Shown: one piece after another, positions 53,413-63,840 of the stretch
Position numbering within the stretch: position 1 is the first letter of the stretch
How the letters are laid out: every line of letters starts with the position of its first letter
Assembly (NCBI GenBank): GCA_029255685.2
Contig: CM055315.2
Coordinates: forward strand, 70,089,681-70,153,680
Source: Silene conica
Lineage: Eukaryota; Streptophyta; Magnoliopsida; Caryophyllales; Caryophyllaceae
DNA: 64,000 bases
Direction: 5' to 3'
Notes under the pieces: model-generated
What the model saw: only the letters and a program-made list of their open reading frames with translations
Told to the model about the DNA's origin: nothing
Database searches by the model: none
Program-made: the position numbers and the translations under genes

Positions 53413-54814
53413 GAAAAAACAGAAACAAAGAAACCTACCTCAAAGGAGACTTCAGCGACGCGCTTGGGCAAGTCCCGGAAGGGACGCTTTTTTAGAATGG
53501 AAGCAGAAGCTGGGAACAATAGGGAGTTCAGAGTAGGCCAGAGCTTGGTCTGGGAACCTCCAAAATCTCCTGGAAACTCCAGCTGCAGAGGAGGAGAGGA
53601 AGATTCTCCAGAAAATGTTCGAGGTAGCTGTTCCAAAATAGGCTTAAAGCCAGGAGTAGGAATGGAGGGAAGAACCACCAGAGGAGACGGATCAACGAAG
53701 GGAACCTCAGGAACAGACTCCTGAACCAGATCGACGGTATCAACTTCAATTGGGGCAGCCTGGGACCCGGCTCCAGCAGAGCTCCCCTCAACAACAGCCA
53801 CTTTCTTTTTCTTCGAGGATCCAGCATCCCCAGGAGCTAACCTCTTCCTACGCAGCTGCATCACCCTACTTATATCAACTCTGGGCTTGCCTGGAAAGAC
53901 AGAAGTCAGTATAAAACCAAACAAAACCTACCCAGAAAAAACAGCCATATCAAAACACCGTACCTTCCTTCTTTACCGCCAGAACAGCAGAATCCCGGAC
54001 CAGCCTGGAGAAAGTTCTCTCCTCGGCAGGAAGGTCCAGGAGCTTGGCCTTCGAAGTAGGGGGATCCACAGCATCGGGGAACTTAGCCAAGCTATGCCCT
54101 GCAGAAGCCAATAAAAACCATCAGCATGAAACCAACAGCAAAGTAATCTGGCAAAACCAACACCAGAGCAGAGGTAGTACCTTCCACGGACTGCCAGTTG
54201 GCAAAGATATAGTCTGGGGAGGTAGGAAGAGTGTCGATCTTGACAAAAATAAAACGATTAAACCACTTACTATCATCAGGAGTGGTGGAAAAAACAATAG
54301 CAGAAGGCATATTATCATGACCACGAATGGTGCACTGGAAATGGCCCAGAGAACGAGGGGCGAACCACTGCCCCAAGTCGGCTAAACCGATGTTCAGCCC
54401 TCGTTCACGGTTCAGGGCGCAAATGCTGAGCAAGATCCTCCATGCATGCGGAGCAATCTGGCACATGGCCAATTTGGTTAACTTCAGGAAATCAACAATT
54501 AAACCAGGGAAAGGAAATCTGAGACCCAAACGAAAGGGGTACTCGTAGAAGCAAGTCCACCCCTCTCTCTCAAAGTCGGCTTTCTCACCGGCACGGGGGA
54601 AGTGATAAACAACCTCATCTGGAAACCCGAACCGAACCTTGATGAGAGACGCATGGGACTCGGTGAAGGTAGAGTCACACAAGTGTTTCTCAGCAAGTAG
54701 ACCTTGTGAAGGGAAAAGGCCAGAATACTCCTCAGAAGCAGGAACAGACCCACAAGATCCAGCAGGGGCAGGAGTAGCAACAGGAGTAGCAGAAGAGGAT
54801 TCAGGAGCAGACAT
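52705..54814 (-). CDS. Tat antisense gene, four predicted exons (619 codons)
   Basis: Open frames on the minus strand join through GT-AG introns in consistent phase. Exon 1 is 54814-54181 (ATG at 54814, MSAPESSSATP), exon 2 is 54098-53964, exon 3 is 53890-53439 and exon 4 is 53343-52705. The introns are 54180-54099 (82 nt), 53963-53891 (73 nt) and 53438-53344 (95 nt). Exon lengths 634, 135, 452 and 639 sum to 1860, divisible by 3, with no stop inside. Exon 1 (FPFPGLIVDFLKL, CQIAPHAWRILLSICAL) resembles the plant 'putative gypsy-type transposon' domain (PF04195) found in antisense ORFs of Tat elements. Exon 3 has a basic KRLAPGDAGSSKKKK stretch, possibly nuclear. Exon 4 is a long coiled coil with an acidic end. 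Function is unknown. Exon joins are predicted from sequence only. Confidence 0.78.
53367..53404. repeat. Poly-A run (38 nt)
   Basis: It falls inside predicted intron 3 of the antisense gene, where on the sense strand it forms a long poly-T tract about 24 nt before the acceptor AG. Confidence 0.95.
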
Positions 54815-54940
54815 GGTAAAAAGGCGAAAGCGGTAAAAGAATTTCACAACAGAGAAAGTAAGAAAGCAAGAGAAAGTAAGAAAGCAAGAGGAAGCAAGAA
54901 AGAAGGTAAAATTTTTTGAAAGAGGTAAAATAAAGTACAC

Positions 54941-55211
54941 GGTTAAAGGGGGTATTTATAGGAGAGTCACATGGGTTAAATTTGAAAGTTAAATTTCAAA
55001 AGGCAAACTGAAGGGTTAAAGAGAGTAAATAATGGGGGACAAGGTAGTTAATGAAGTGATGGGGCAAGTGGGGCAGATGTGACAAAAGAGCGGCTGTGAA
55101 CAGTTGCCGAAACCCCAACTACCTCCATTAAACTCAGAAACTTATTCAAAGGCACGAAAGGAAATTCCAGCCCAATTAAAAGCCAAGATTAGGCTGAAAT
55201 TTGGGGGAAAT
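54941..55211 (+). other. Tat 3' region: antisense-gene upstream sequence and polypurine tract
   Basis: AATTTGGGGGAAAT directly precedes the 3' LTR at 55212 and is the likely PPT. The region also lies upstream of the antisense gene and may hold its promoter; I see no clear TATA box at a fixed distance. Confidence 0.7.
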
Positions 55212-55778
55212 TGTTTAGCCCAAAATTCACATCTCACTATTGGGCCCAGTGATGAATAATTACGCAGCCCAACGCCAGAGGCAGATCAAAGGCAGATCAG
55301 ACGCAGACTAGACGCAGACTAGACGCAGACTAGATGCAGATCAGGCACAGCCCAGAGCAGAAAAAGAGCTGTTGAAAGAAAGGGAATGGGTCAAAACCCT
55401 AAGAGAATATTCCCCTATATTCTCTCCCACATTTCAGCACCAGAAACTGAGTCCGTTAAGCATAATTCGCAGCTATAAAAAGAGAGACTAGGTCATTACT
55501 TAATCATCTAGTTCATACGTTGTAAACCCTACTTCTCTAGCAAAATACTTGTAATTCGTCCCTACAGTGAAAAACCTTCGATCATAGTGAAAATATTGGT
55601 GGGATTCCGTTCCCCCCGCGGTTGTTTCCCTAAACGGGTTTTTCCGCGTCACCAAAAACTTTGCGTGTTGTTCTTTGTTCATTTTTGTTTTGCATTATCT
55701 TTTACCTAAACCTTCATATTGGTTGGCACTTTGACTCACAACACAATCAATTGACTCGGTAGAAATTTTACCAAAACA
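55212..55778 (+). repeat. Tat 3' LTR
   Basis: 567 bp, nearly identical to the 5' LTR, followed by TSD atccc. Confidence 0.94.
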
Positions 55779-55783
55779 ATCCC

Positions 55784-57325
55784 AAGACTCAATTTCCGTA
55801 TATTGATAAGCCCACAGTTTGGCTAATTCCAATCGTTGGAACTCTTGGTCGATAGATTTCCGTATATCCTATCTATTAGTCCATCTCAGTCACTAGATAT
55901 TATCGAGTGACCATGATGTTGAGATAAAATAAATCATCTGTTCCCACTTACCTGACGTAGAAGGGGTCATATTATGCCTACCGACGAAGAAGGGATTCAT
56001 GGGAGGCTGATTTATAAAGACTAATCTCAATTTTTTTGGTTATACGAGGAAGACCCCATCAACTTTTATTTAACCATATTTAAGTGAACTAAAAACTAGC
56101 ATTTGCGTGAATGAATTAAATAAAGTGATGGCTTAGCAAATGACATGTGACATCTGTATTGTCATAGAAAACTAACGCGTGACCTCTACATGAGTCAGTT
56201 TTCAGGCATGATATAGGTGGTTTGGTTTTTAGGCGGAATATGATGCAAGCTATTATCGATGAAAGCATAAAGATAAATGCAATAAACGTAAATAAAAGTC
56301 CTAGTGTGGCCTATCCTACCAAAATAAACATAAAACAACTTGGAATCCACCGTTGGACCCTAGAAGCTTGTCTTGATGTTCCATCTTGGTCCTTGCAGCG
56401 GGAGTGAGCATCCAGTCTCCGTCTTGTCTTTGGTCTTCATAAAATTACTAATTTAAATTACAAAAGTAATCCTAGATACATTCTAATTTAAATACAAAAG
56501 TAATTACATGGCAAAAACCCAAAACGGAGATTCAAGATCTCAAAATTACAAGCAAGACTGTGTCCCATCATTACGGTGACACAATCTTCTAAGGCCACAC
56601 TAAGTTACAACCGTTTGCAAAAATTAAATACGTTATTGAAAGCATTCAAGGCATTCACAAGACGATAAATAAAATGCATCAACTAAATGAAATTTATACA
56701 TGACATAATACTGTTATTATGATTAATAAATTTATACCAAACCACCTTTTAAGATTAAAATTATGTGACTATACCGCTTTAATCACCAATTTTAATAAAC
56801 ATATAATCCATTATTTTAAACTGTTTTAAAACAATATGTATCAAACGAGGGTGAACCGTTTCACTAAATAATATACTATTTCCGTATACAGTATATTATT
56901 TTAAGCCATGTGAAAATAAGAAAACAAGTTATTTTCGAAAACAAACTGCCCGAAACGATAGCACTCGATCGAGCAACAGGGGCACTCGATCGAGTGCAGC
57001 AGGGCTCGATCGAGTGGCTCGTAAAAACTGCAAATCGCTGCACTTTTAAATCAAACCGAGTTTTTATCTTGATATAAAACTTGTAAATCAAAAATAAAAA
57101 CAACAAAAGATCCACATATTGCTAAAAATATCGATTAATTAACAATATGCAAATAAGAATCGAAAACAAGATCGATTGCAACCCTAAAATGACACGCACG
57201 AGGCCTGGTACAAGGGCACTCGATCGAGTGCTACAGAGACTCGATCGAGTGCCAAGGCAGAATGCACGGTTTTTCCAAAATTTTAAATCTTATGAAAGAC
57301 ACAATTGTAAAATTTCATGGCCTAA
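55784..57325 (-). other. Copia B leader, PBS-proximal part
   Basis: Untranslated leader that aligns with 59305-61256 of Copia A. It is AT-rich with no gene. It holds five CGATCG-centred 12-mers at 56963-57015 and 57218-57250. Copia A has many more in the corresponding place. Confidence 0.85.
56963..57250 (-). repeat. Paired CGATCG hairpin motifs in the Copia B leader
   Basis: 12-mers at 56963-56974, 56984-56995, 57004-57015, 57218-57229 and 57239-57250, of type ACTCGATCGAGT. Spacers are 9, 8 and 9 nt. This is the same layout as the Athila units with different arm bases. Confidence 0.9.
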
Positions 57326-57338
57326 GGCTCTGATACCA
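57326..57338 (-). promoter_or_regulatory. Copia B PBS (initiator tRNA-Met type)
   Basis: TGGTATCAGAGCC on the minus strand, next to the 5' LTR. Confidence 0.92.
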
Positions 57339-57340
57339 CT

Positions 57341-58339
57341 TGTGGGGAATAAAACATGTATTCGCCCTTTAATTGCAGGATTATAATGAAAATTACAGTC
57401 GTGAATATCGTCATAAGATTAAAAAGCATAAGAAAAGAAGTACAACCTTTGGTCCTTGTGCGAAAGGCCTAAGAACAGGAATTAACACAAATTCCCTCCT
57501 ATAACTTGCACCCAAGACTTAGAATGAGACGTGGCCGCGTGTGCTAGAAATCCTCTCCAACTGCCTTGCAATATTGGGAGAGCTATTTAGGTTTTAGATG
57601 TGAGATCTGAGGTTTTGGGAGAAGAAAGCTCTCAAACCCTAATTTTCTTTTGAGATTTGTTAAACAGTGCAACAAGAGTCAATCATATAAGGAGAGTCCT
57701 CCTCCTTATATGCTACACTTGGCCGAAATATTTGAATAGGGTAGGAGTGGGCTTTCCACTCTTACCTTATTCTAATTCGTGATTCGACCCAATTAGCTTT
57801 AAGTTGTTCGCGGTATTTTTAATTATAAATCGTAACATGTTATCAGATATTAATACAGTCGATATATTAATAATGGTCTGACAAAATACGATATTGTATA
57901 ATTACCCAAATTAATATAACTGTTTATATTAATACGCGAATACAATATTTAATTAAATATAACCGTTTATATTTAATTTACGAATTAATCATGTAATCCG
58001 TATTAGCTAAAATTATTTAATCCGTATTAAATAATAATCTCAACATCTTATTGACTAATTTAATAGTCAATACCTCTGACTAACTGTTTAGTCATATCCG
58101 GCATAAATGTGACTGTATTTTCATACCTTCACATCTCTCAAACGTGTCCTATAGGTGTGACGTATAGGGACCAGTTGATCACCGCCATCCGTATGACAAT
58201 AACGTCAAACTTATCTAGCAAGCCAACCGTTATTGATAAACGTGGATCAACTGGTAATAATACTGAAGTATGCCCTTGTGATCCTTAAAGAGATTTAATA
58301 AGTCATTGTACTTAATTGTCAAGGACACCAGCCCCAACA
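57341..58339 (-). repeat. Copia B 5' LTR
   Basis: 999 bp, followed on the right by TSD ctcga at 58340-58344. Confidence 0.94.
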
Positions 58340-59130
58340 CTCGACTCACCGGGCCCACTCTTAGCAAATCCTGACTTCTTGAACATAGGCTTACCTACTG
58401 TTAGGTCGCCTTGAGCTTTAGCTTTCCCTTTACCCTTACCCTTACTGGAGATCATGAGACCATCCTGCTTCACGCTCCCACTTAATTTCAGATCCTTCTC
58501 GGTCTGTACGAGAAGGGAGTGGAGCTCATGAGGAGGCTTCTTCATGTCGTTCATGTAATAGTTGGCCCTAAAGAGGGCGAACCCATCATGAAGCGAATGA
58601 AGCATTCGATCAACGATAATGTTCTCACTGATCCTGCAGTTTAGGGCCTCCAGTTTCTCGATATTCTCAATCATGTTGAGAATATGTGGGCTAACAGCTT
58701 GGCCCTTATGGAGTTTCGCTTCAAAGAAGCGACAGGTATGCTCATAAGAAACGATTCTCGGAGCTTTCGAGAATTCGTTAGTGAGCGTGGTGAAAATCTT
58801 GTTTGCACCATGGGAGATGAAGCGTCTTTGCAAATTCGATTCCATTGCATAGATCAGTACGTTCTTTATCGCACCCGCTTCCATGACAAAGTCGCTATGA
58901 GCGCGAACTTCGTTAGCTCTAGCTCCGGTTCCTGGGTGTGCCGGAATAGGCTCAGTCAAGTACTTGAGCTTTCCGTCAGCAATGGCAGCATTCTGTAATG
59001 CTGCCTCCCAGTCAGAGAAGTTTGACCCATCATTCCTTAGTCTAGTAGACTGATTCATGGAGTCCATGAAAGCTTTAAGCCAGGATTCTCGTGCTAGCTT
59101 GGCACTTGGCATTGGGTCTTCACCAGCCAT
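58312..59130 (-). pseudogene. Copia A gag, truncated by Copia B
   Basis: ATG at 59130 (MAGEDPMPSAK), close in sequence to Copia B Gag up to SGPGESS. There the Copia B LTR begins, and the last eight codons before the stop (VGAGVLDN) are LTR sequence. The remainder of the gene lies at 39368 and below. The Gag part up to the insertion has no stop. Confidence 0.9.
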
Positions 59131-61256
59131 TTGTTGTTTTAGCAGTTTAAAATTGATCGTGTTCTACACTGAAAAGAAGATAAAAACAAAACCATATAAG
59201 CAACTCATCGTTGTGATTTAAGTCTATTTTAAATTGAATTTAAACTCGTAGACTCATGCATTTATATAATTGATCTCCCTCAAGAATTATATAAACGATC
59301 CCAAGACTCAATTTCCGTAAATTGATAAGCCCACAGCTTGGCTAGTTCCACCGTTGGAACTCTTGGTCGATAGATTTCCGTAAATCTCATCTTTTAGTCC
59401 ATCATAGTCGCTAGATAGTATCTAGTGACCACAATGTTGAGATAAAATAAATCATCTGTTCCCACTTACCCGACGTAGAAGGGGTCATATTATGCCTACC
59501 GACGAAGAAGGGATTCATGGGAGTCTGATTTATAAAGACTAGTCTCAATTTTTGGTTATACGAGGAAGACCCCATCAACTTATATTTATCCATTTTAAGT
59601 GAACTAATATCTAGCGTAGTCGTGAATAATGAAATAAAATGATGGCTTTACATGTGACACGTGACATCTGTATGTCACAGAAAACTAACGCGTAACATCT
59701 ACATGAGTCAGTTTTCAGGCATGTTATAGGTGGTTTGGTTTTAGGCGGAATATGATGCAAGCTATTATCGATGAAAGCATAAAAGAAATGCAATAAACGT
59801 AAATAAAAGTCCTAGTGTGGCCTATCCTACCAAAATAAACATAAAACAACTTTGGAATCCACCGTTGGACCCTAGAAGCTTGTCTTCATGTTCCATCTTG
59901 GTCTTTCCAGCGGGAGTGAGCATCCAGTCTCCGTCTTTGGTCTTCACAAAATTACTAATTTAAATTACAAAAGTAAACCTATTTACATTCTAATTTAAAT
60001 ACAAAAGTAATTACATGGCTAAAACCAAAACGGAGATACAAGATCTCAAAATTAGAAACAAGACCGGGTTCCATCATTACGGTAACACAATCTTCTAAGA
60101 CCACACTAAGTTACAACCGTTTGCAACATTAAATACGTTATAAAAACATTCAATAGCATTCGCAAGACGATAAATAAAATGCATCAACTAAAAAAAAATT
60201 CATTCATGACATAATACCGTTATTATGTTTAATAAATTTTACCAAACCACCTTACGAGATTAATATTATGTGATTATACCGTTTTAGTCACATAAATCTT
60301 AATATAATTATAATCCATTATTTTAAACCGTTTTAAAATAATATGTATCTTACGAGTGTGAACCGTTTCACAAAAGTTAACATATTATTTCCGTATATAG
60401 TATATTACTATTGGCCAAGAGAAAAATAAAATAAAATTTTATTTTCCAAAAATCTGCCAAAACAGGGTTTACTCGATCGAGTCACTAGAGTACTCGATCG
60501 AGTCACTAGAGTACTCGATCGAGTTACCTTGACAGACTGGGTTTTACTCGATCGAGTAAAACAGGTACTCGATCGAACCCCTAAAATTTCAGGAAACCAA
60601 AATTTTCAGAAAAATTAAAATACCCTGAAAACTGTTCGATCGAATTAAAGCGAAGTCGATCGAGGAACAGTGTCAGACGAGTTGTTCGATCGAGCAAAAC
60701 AGGTGCTCGATCGAACACAAATTTTTTTTCAGAAAACTTAAAATTTTCAGAAAAGAAAATATACCCTGACAACTGTTCGATCGAAGAAAAACATGATCGA
60801 TCGATGAATAGTGTCACTCGATCAAGTACAGCAAGTCTCGATCGAGTGACGGGTTAACGAAGCAGACTACGAACGAGTAGAAATACGCTCGTTCGTAGAA
60901 TCCAAAGTACTCGATCGAGTCACAAAGTGCTCGATCGAGTGACTGGTTTCTGAAAAACTGCTCGATCGAGCCAAAAAGTGCTCGATCGAGTGACGCATAG
61001 CAGAATAATGCTACAAACTGTTAAAACCAAAAAACGTGTGTTTATCATTGATCTTAATCGTGTAAATCAACAATAAACAACAACAAAACTTACATACCGT
61101 TAAAAATATCGATTAATTAACAATATGCAATTAAAAAATCGAAAAAACATGATCGATTTTCCTCAAAATTGGCACACGGCCGAGACACAAGTGCGAGATG
61201 CAAAATTTCAGTTTTAAAACTTATGAAAAACACAATTGTAAAGTTTTCGTGGCCTT
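59131..61256 (-). other. Copia A leader
   Basis: A 2.1-kb untranslated leader, AT-rich, aligned with the Copia B leader but with a larger hairpin array at 60471-60991. No gene is seen. Confidence 0.82.
60471..60991 (-). repeat. Array of 17 CGATCG-centred 12-mers
   Basis: 12-mers start at 60471, 60492, 60513, 60546, 60567, 60634, 60654, 60684, 60705, 60775, 60795, 60816, 60836, 60909, 60929, 60960 and 60980. Within pairs the period is 21 or 20 bp. Arm forms are ACTCGATCGAGT, GTTCGATCGAGC, GCTCGATCGAAC and similar. One further unit at 60867-60898 has arms CTACGAACGAG and CTCGTTCGTAG, which pair with each other but are not palindromes. A duplicated AT-rich segment (about 60590-60650 and 60720-60786) suggests local duplication. 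Confidence 0.92.
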
Positions 61257-61269
61257 GGCTCTGATACCA
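61257..61269 (-). promoter_or_regulatory. Copia A PBS (initiator tRNA-Met type)
   Basis: TGGTATCAGAGCC on the minus strand, 2 nt from the LTR. Confidence 0.92.
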
Positions 61270-61271
61270 CT

Positions 61272-62272
61272 TGTGGGGAATTAACATGCATTCACCCTAA
61301 AATTGCAGGATTATACCGAAATATTACAATGCGATTATGGTCATAAGATAGAAAAATATGAAATAGAATTACAACCTTAGGTCCTTGCGCGAATGGCCTA
61401 AGAACAGGAATTAAAGTAAATTCCCTCCTATAACTTGCACCCAAGACTTTGTCTGAGACGATACCACGTGTGCTAGAAATGCTCTCCAATTGCCTTGCAA
61501 TATGAGGAGAGTTTTGTGAGATTTTACAGATGCGAGATCTAGGTTTTTGGGAAAACAGTTCTCAAAAACCCTAATTTCTGTGAGAGGGATTATTAGTCAG
61601 TTGAATGAGTCACCTGACAAAAGGAGAGTCCCTCTCCTTTTGTATTACTCGGTCTGGCCAAAATTAGGACAAGGTGAGAGTGGGCTTTCCACTCTTACCT
61701 TATTCTAATACGTGATTCGACCCTAAAGCTAAAATATGATTCGCGGGATTTAATTATAAATTGTATACACGTTATCAGATATTAATGTAGTCGATACATT
61801 AATAATGGTCTGACAAAATACAATATTGTATAATATTGTCAATTAATATAACTGCTTATATTAATATGTACGAATTCAATATTTAATTAAATATAACCGT
61901 TTATATTTAATTTACGAATTAATTATGTAATCCGTATTAGCTAAAATTATTTAATCCGTATTAAATAATAATCTCAACATCTTATTGACTAATTTAATAG
62001 TCAATACCTCTAACTAACTGTTTAGTCATATCCGGCATGAATGTGACTGTATTTTCATACCTTCACATCTCTCAAACGTGTCCTATAGGTGTGACGTATA
62101 GGGACCAGTTGATCACCGCCATCCGTATGACAATAACGTCAAACTTATCTAGCAAGCCAACCGTTATTGATAAACGTGGATCAACTGATAATAATACAGA
62201 AGTATGCCCTTGTGATCCTTTAAGAGATTTAATAAGTCATTGTACTAACTGTCAAGGACACCAGCCCCAACA
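61272..62272 (-). repeat. Copia A 5' LTR
   Basis: 1001 bp, same termini as Copia B LTRs but visibly more diverged, so Copia A belongs to an older or different subfamily. The partner LTR and TSD lie left of the window. Confidence 0.9.
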
Positions 62273-63840
62273 ATAACAGCTCATAGTATAGGCTCCACAT
62301 ATCATACAACTTCATCCTCAAAGATATAGTAAAACTATACATATCAATTCTAATCATCCATTCAACACTCAGCCGATTTCGGAAACTAATTTGAAGCGAG
62401 AGCCGGTTTCCTTTCCGGTTACCCGGCCGGGGGGTTTTTCTCCTCAAATCCATTTCCGAATCCAACCTAAGTGTCGCCCAACTTCCGGGACTTCAAACAA
62501 GCATACGAATCATACGAAAGAAGAATCAATCGAATTCGACATGTGAATTAAAAGTTACAACCGATTTACAATGGACAGGGGCTCTCAGCCGGTCCTGCCA
62601 CCGGCAGTCGGTGGGCCGGATGGGAGTCCCAACCCCTCACAACACACTTAAAATAATCAACATAGAAGGGGCTCTCAGCCGGTGGATCGGCTGCCGGCCA
62701 CCCGGCCGAGAGTCCTTGACCCTCATGCATTTACGCCTAAAAACAACCGAGAAGGGGCTCTCAGCCGGCTGACCGGCTGAGGGCCCTTCCTCAGATAAAT
62801 TTCACATATTCACTTAAGACCACTTAGGGCTCTCAGCCGGTCGGTCGGCTTCCGGTCGGCTGACCGACTGGTAGCCTCTGTTACGTGAACTATCACTTTC
62901 GACTTTAGCAATTCATCCAAATCCAATGCAAACATTCCCAATACTTGATTCCGACTATAATTTCATGTTACCCAGCAAGTAATACATTTCAAACATACAT
63001 GCCCACTAACTTTAATCAATCCAAACCACAATCTCATAATCATTCACCTAATTTCATCATATTTCATATAAACATGTTTGAACTCAATAAACGTCATACA
63101 TGTGAATTAAACCATACTAAAAGCTTAGACAACAAATTCTAAGCATGCTATTGTACTTAATTTACTATCAACAACCTAGCCAACAAATTGAACATCCAAA
63201 AATCACATAGAAATGCTAATTTATGACATAGGTCGAGTTTCTCATTATTGTCACCTTTACTTAGCGAAATCCTTGAGCTCTTCTTCAGCAATCACCAAGT
63301 CTTCTTCCGGGTTGACACAAGCACCGCCTAAAACAACAAAACGTCAACATGAGGCACAAAATCCGAGCTAGGGTAGAACAGCCCAGAAATCAGTCGAACC
63401 AAATTATGAAATTGATTACCTTAAAACGACGGGGACGATCTCACAAGTCTATAGGCGCAAGAATCGCTAAATTCCGTTAAGAAATGAACATTTTATAAGA
63501 GGATTTGTGAATTGGGGATTTTATTTAAGATGGGGAAATGAGGTACTGATTTCTTATTTTTTCACTTAGAGCACAAGAAAGAAGATGATGAGGGAAAGGG
63601 TTAGGAAGTTTCCTTTCTCTATTTTCTTTTAAGTACAAGTAAATTGAGACGGGTTTTAAATCAAAATGTTCGGGAATATTTGTTACGGAAATGCCAAGGG
63701 AATTATATTATATCTCAAGACTAAATAAATCTCAAGACTAAATTTACACGATATTTCTAAAATACCTGTTTACGAATTTAAATAAAATATTACTAAATTC
63801 CAAAAAATACTTTAATAAATTTAAAATAAGGGGTGTTACA
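62273..63840 (-). repeat. Part of a Tekay-like LTR, host of Copia A
   Basis: On the minus strand it begins TGTAACACCCCTTATTTTAA at 63840, a typical Tekay-type LTR start. It runs left to the Copia A insertion; the remainder is outside the window. It contains four to five GC-rich hairpin blocks (62397-62876). No open frame is supported. The LTR call rests on its terminus and position only. Confidence 0.65.
62581..62876 (-). repeat. Four GC-rich hairpin blocks
   Basis: Blocks start at 62581, 62671, 62757 and 62829, each opening with GGGCTCTCAGCCGG or nearly so (plus strand) and most closing with an inverted version (for example CCGGCTGAGGGCCC at about 62773-62786). A degenerate fifth lies at about 62397-62440. 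Confidence 0.75.

Larger units (their letters stand above)
45434..55778 (+). mobile_element. Tat/Retand-type Gypsy element, 10.3 kb, with antisense gene
   Basis: Identical-length 567-bp LTRs (45434-46000, 55212-55778) begin TGTTTAGCCC and end CCAAAACA; I noticed one difference between them (C/T near 45779). TSD atccc. PBS at 46003-46020. Gag, protease, RT, RNase H, a second (archaeal-type) RNase H and integrase lie in one frame from 46069 to 52041, interrupted by three stops. The dual RNase H and the antisense gene downstream of pol are features of the Tat lineage (Retand, Grande, RIRE2 and relatives). It is in the opposite orientation to Copia B. Confidence 0.93.
39369..58339 (-). mobile_element. 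Copia B, intact coding region, inserted in Copia A
   Basis: Two 999-bp LTRs (39369-40367 and 57341-58339) run from TGTTGGGG to CCCCACA on the minus strand. I see about four differences between them (near 39524, 39706, 40130 and 40206 in the 3' copy). The element without its own insert is about 8.6 kb. It carries an initiator tRNA-Met-type PBS, a long leader with hairpin motifs, and one intact gag-pol frame. A Tat element is inserted in the leader between PBS and gag. It entered a copy of its own family. I do not assign a Copia lineage. Confidence 0.94.

Noticed and set aside
62037..62276. Short open frames in the Copia LTRs (also near 40200 and 58200)
   Set aside because: They are AT-rich and differ between LTR copies, with no homology visible.
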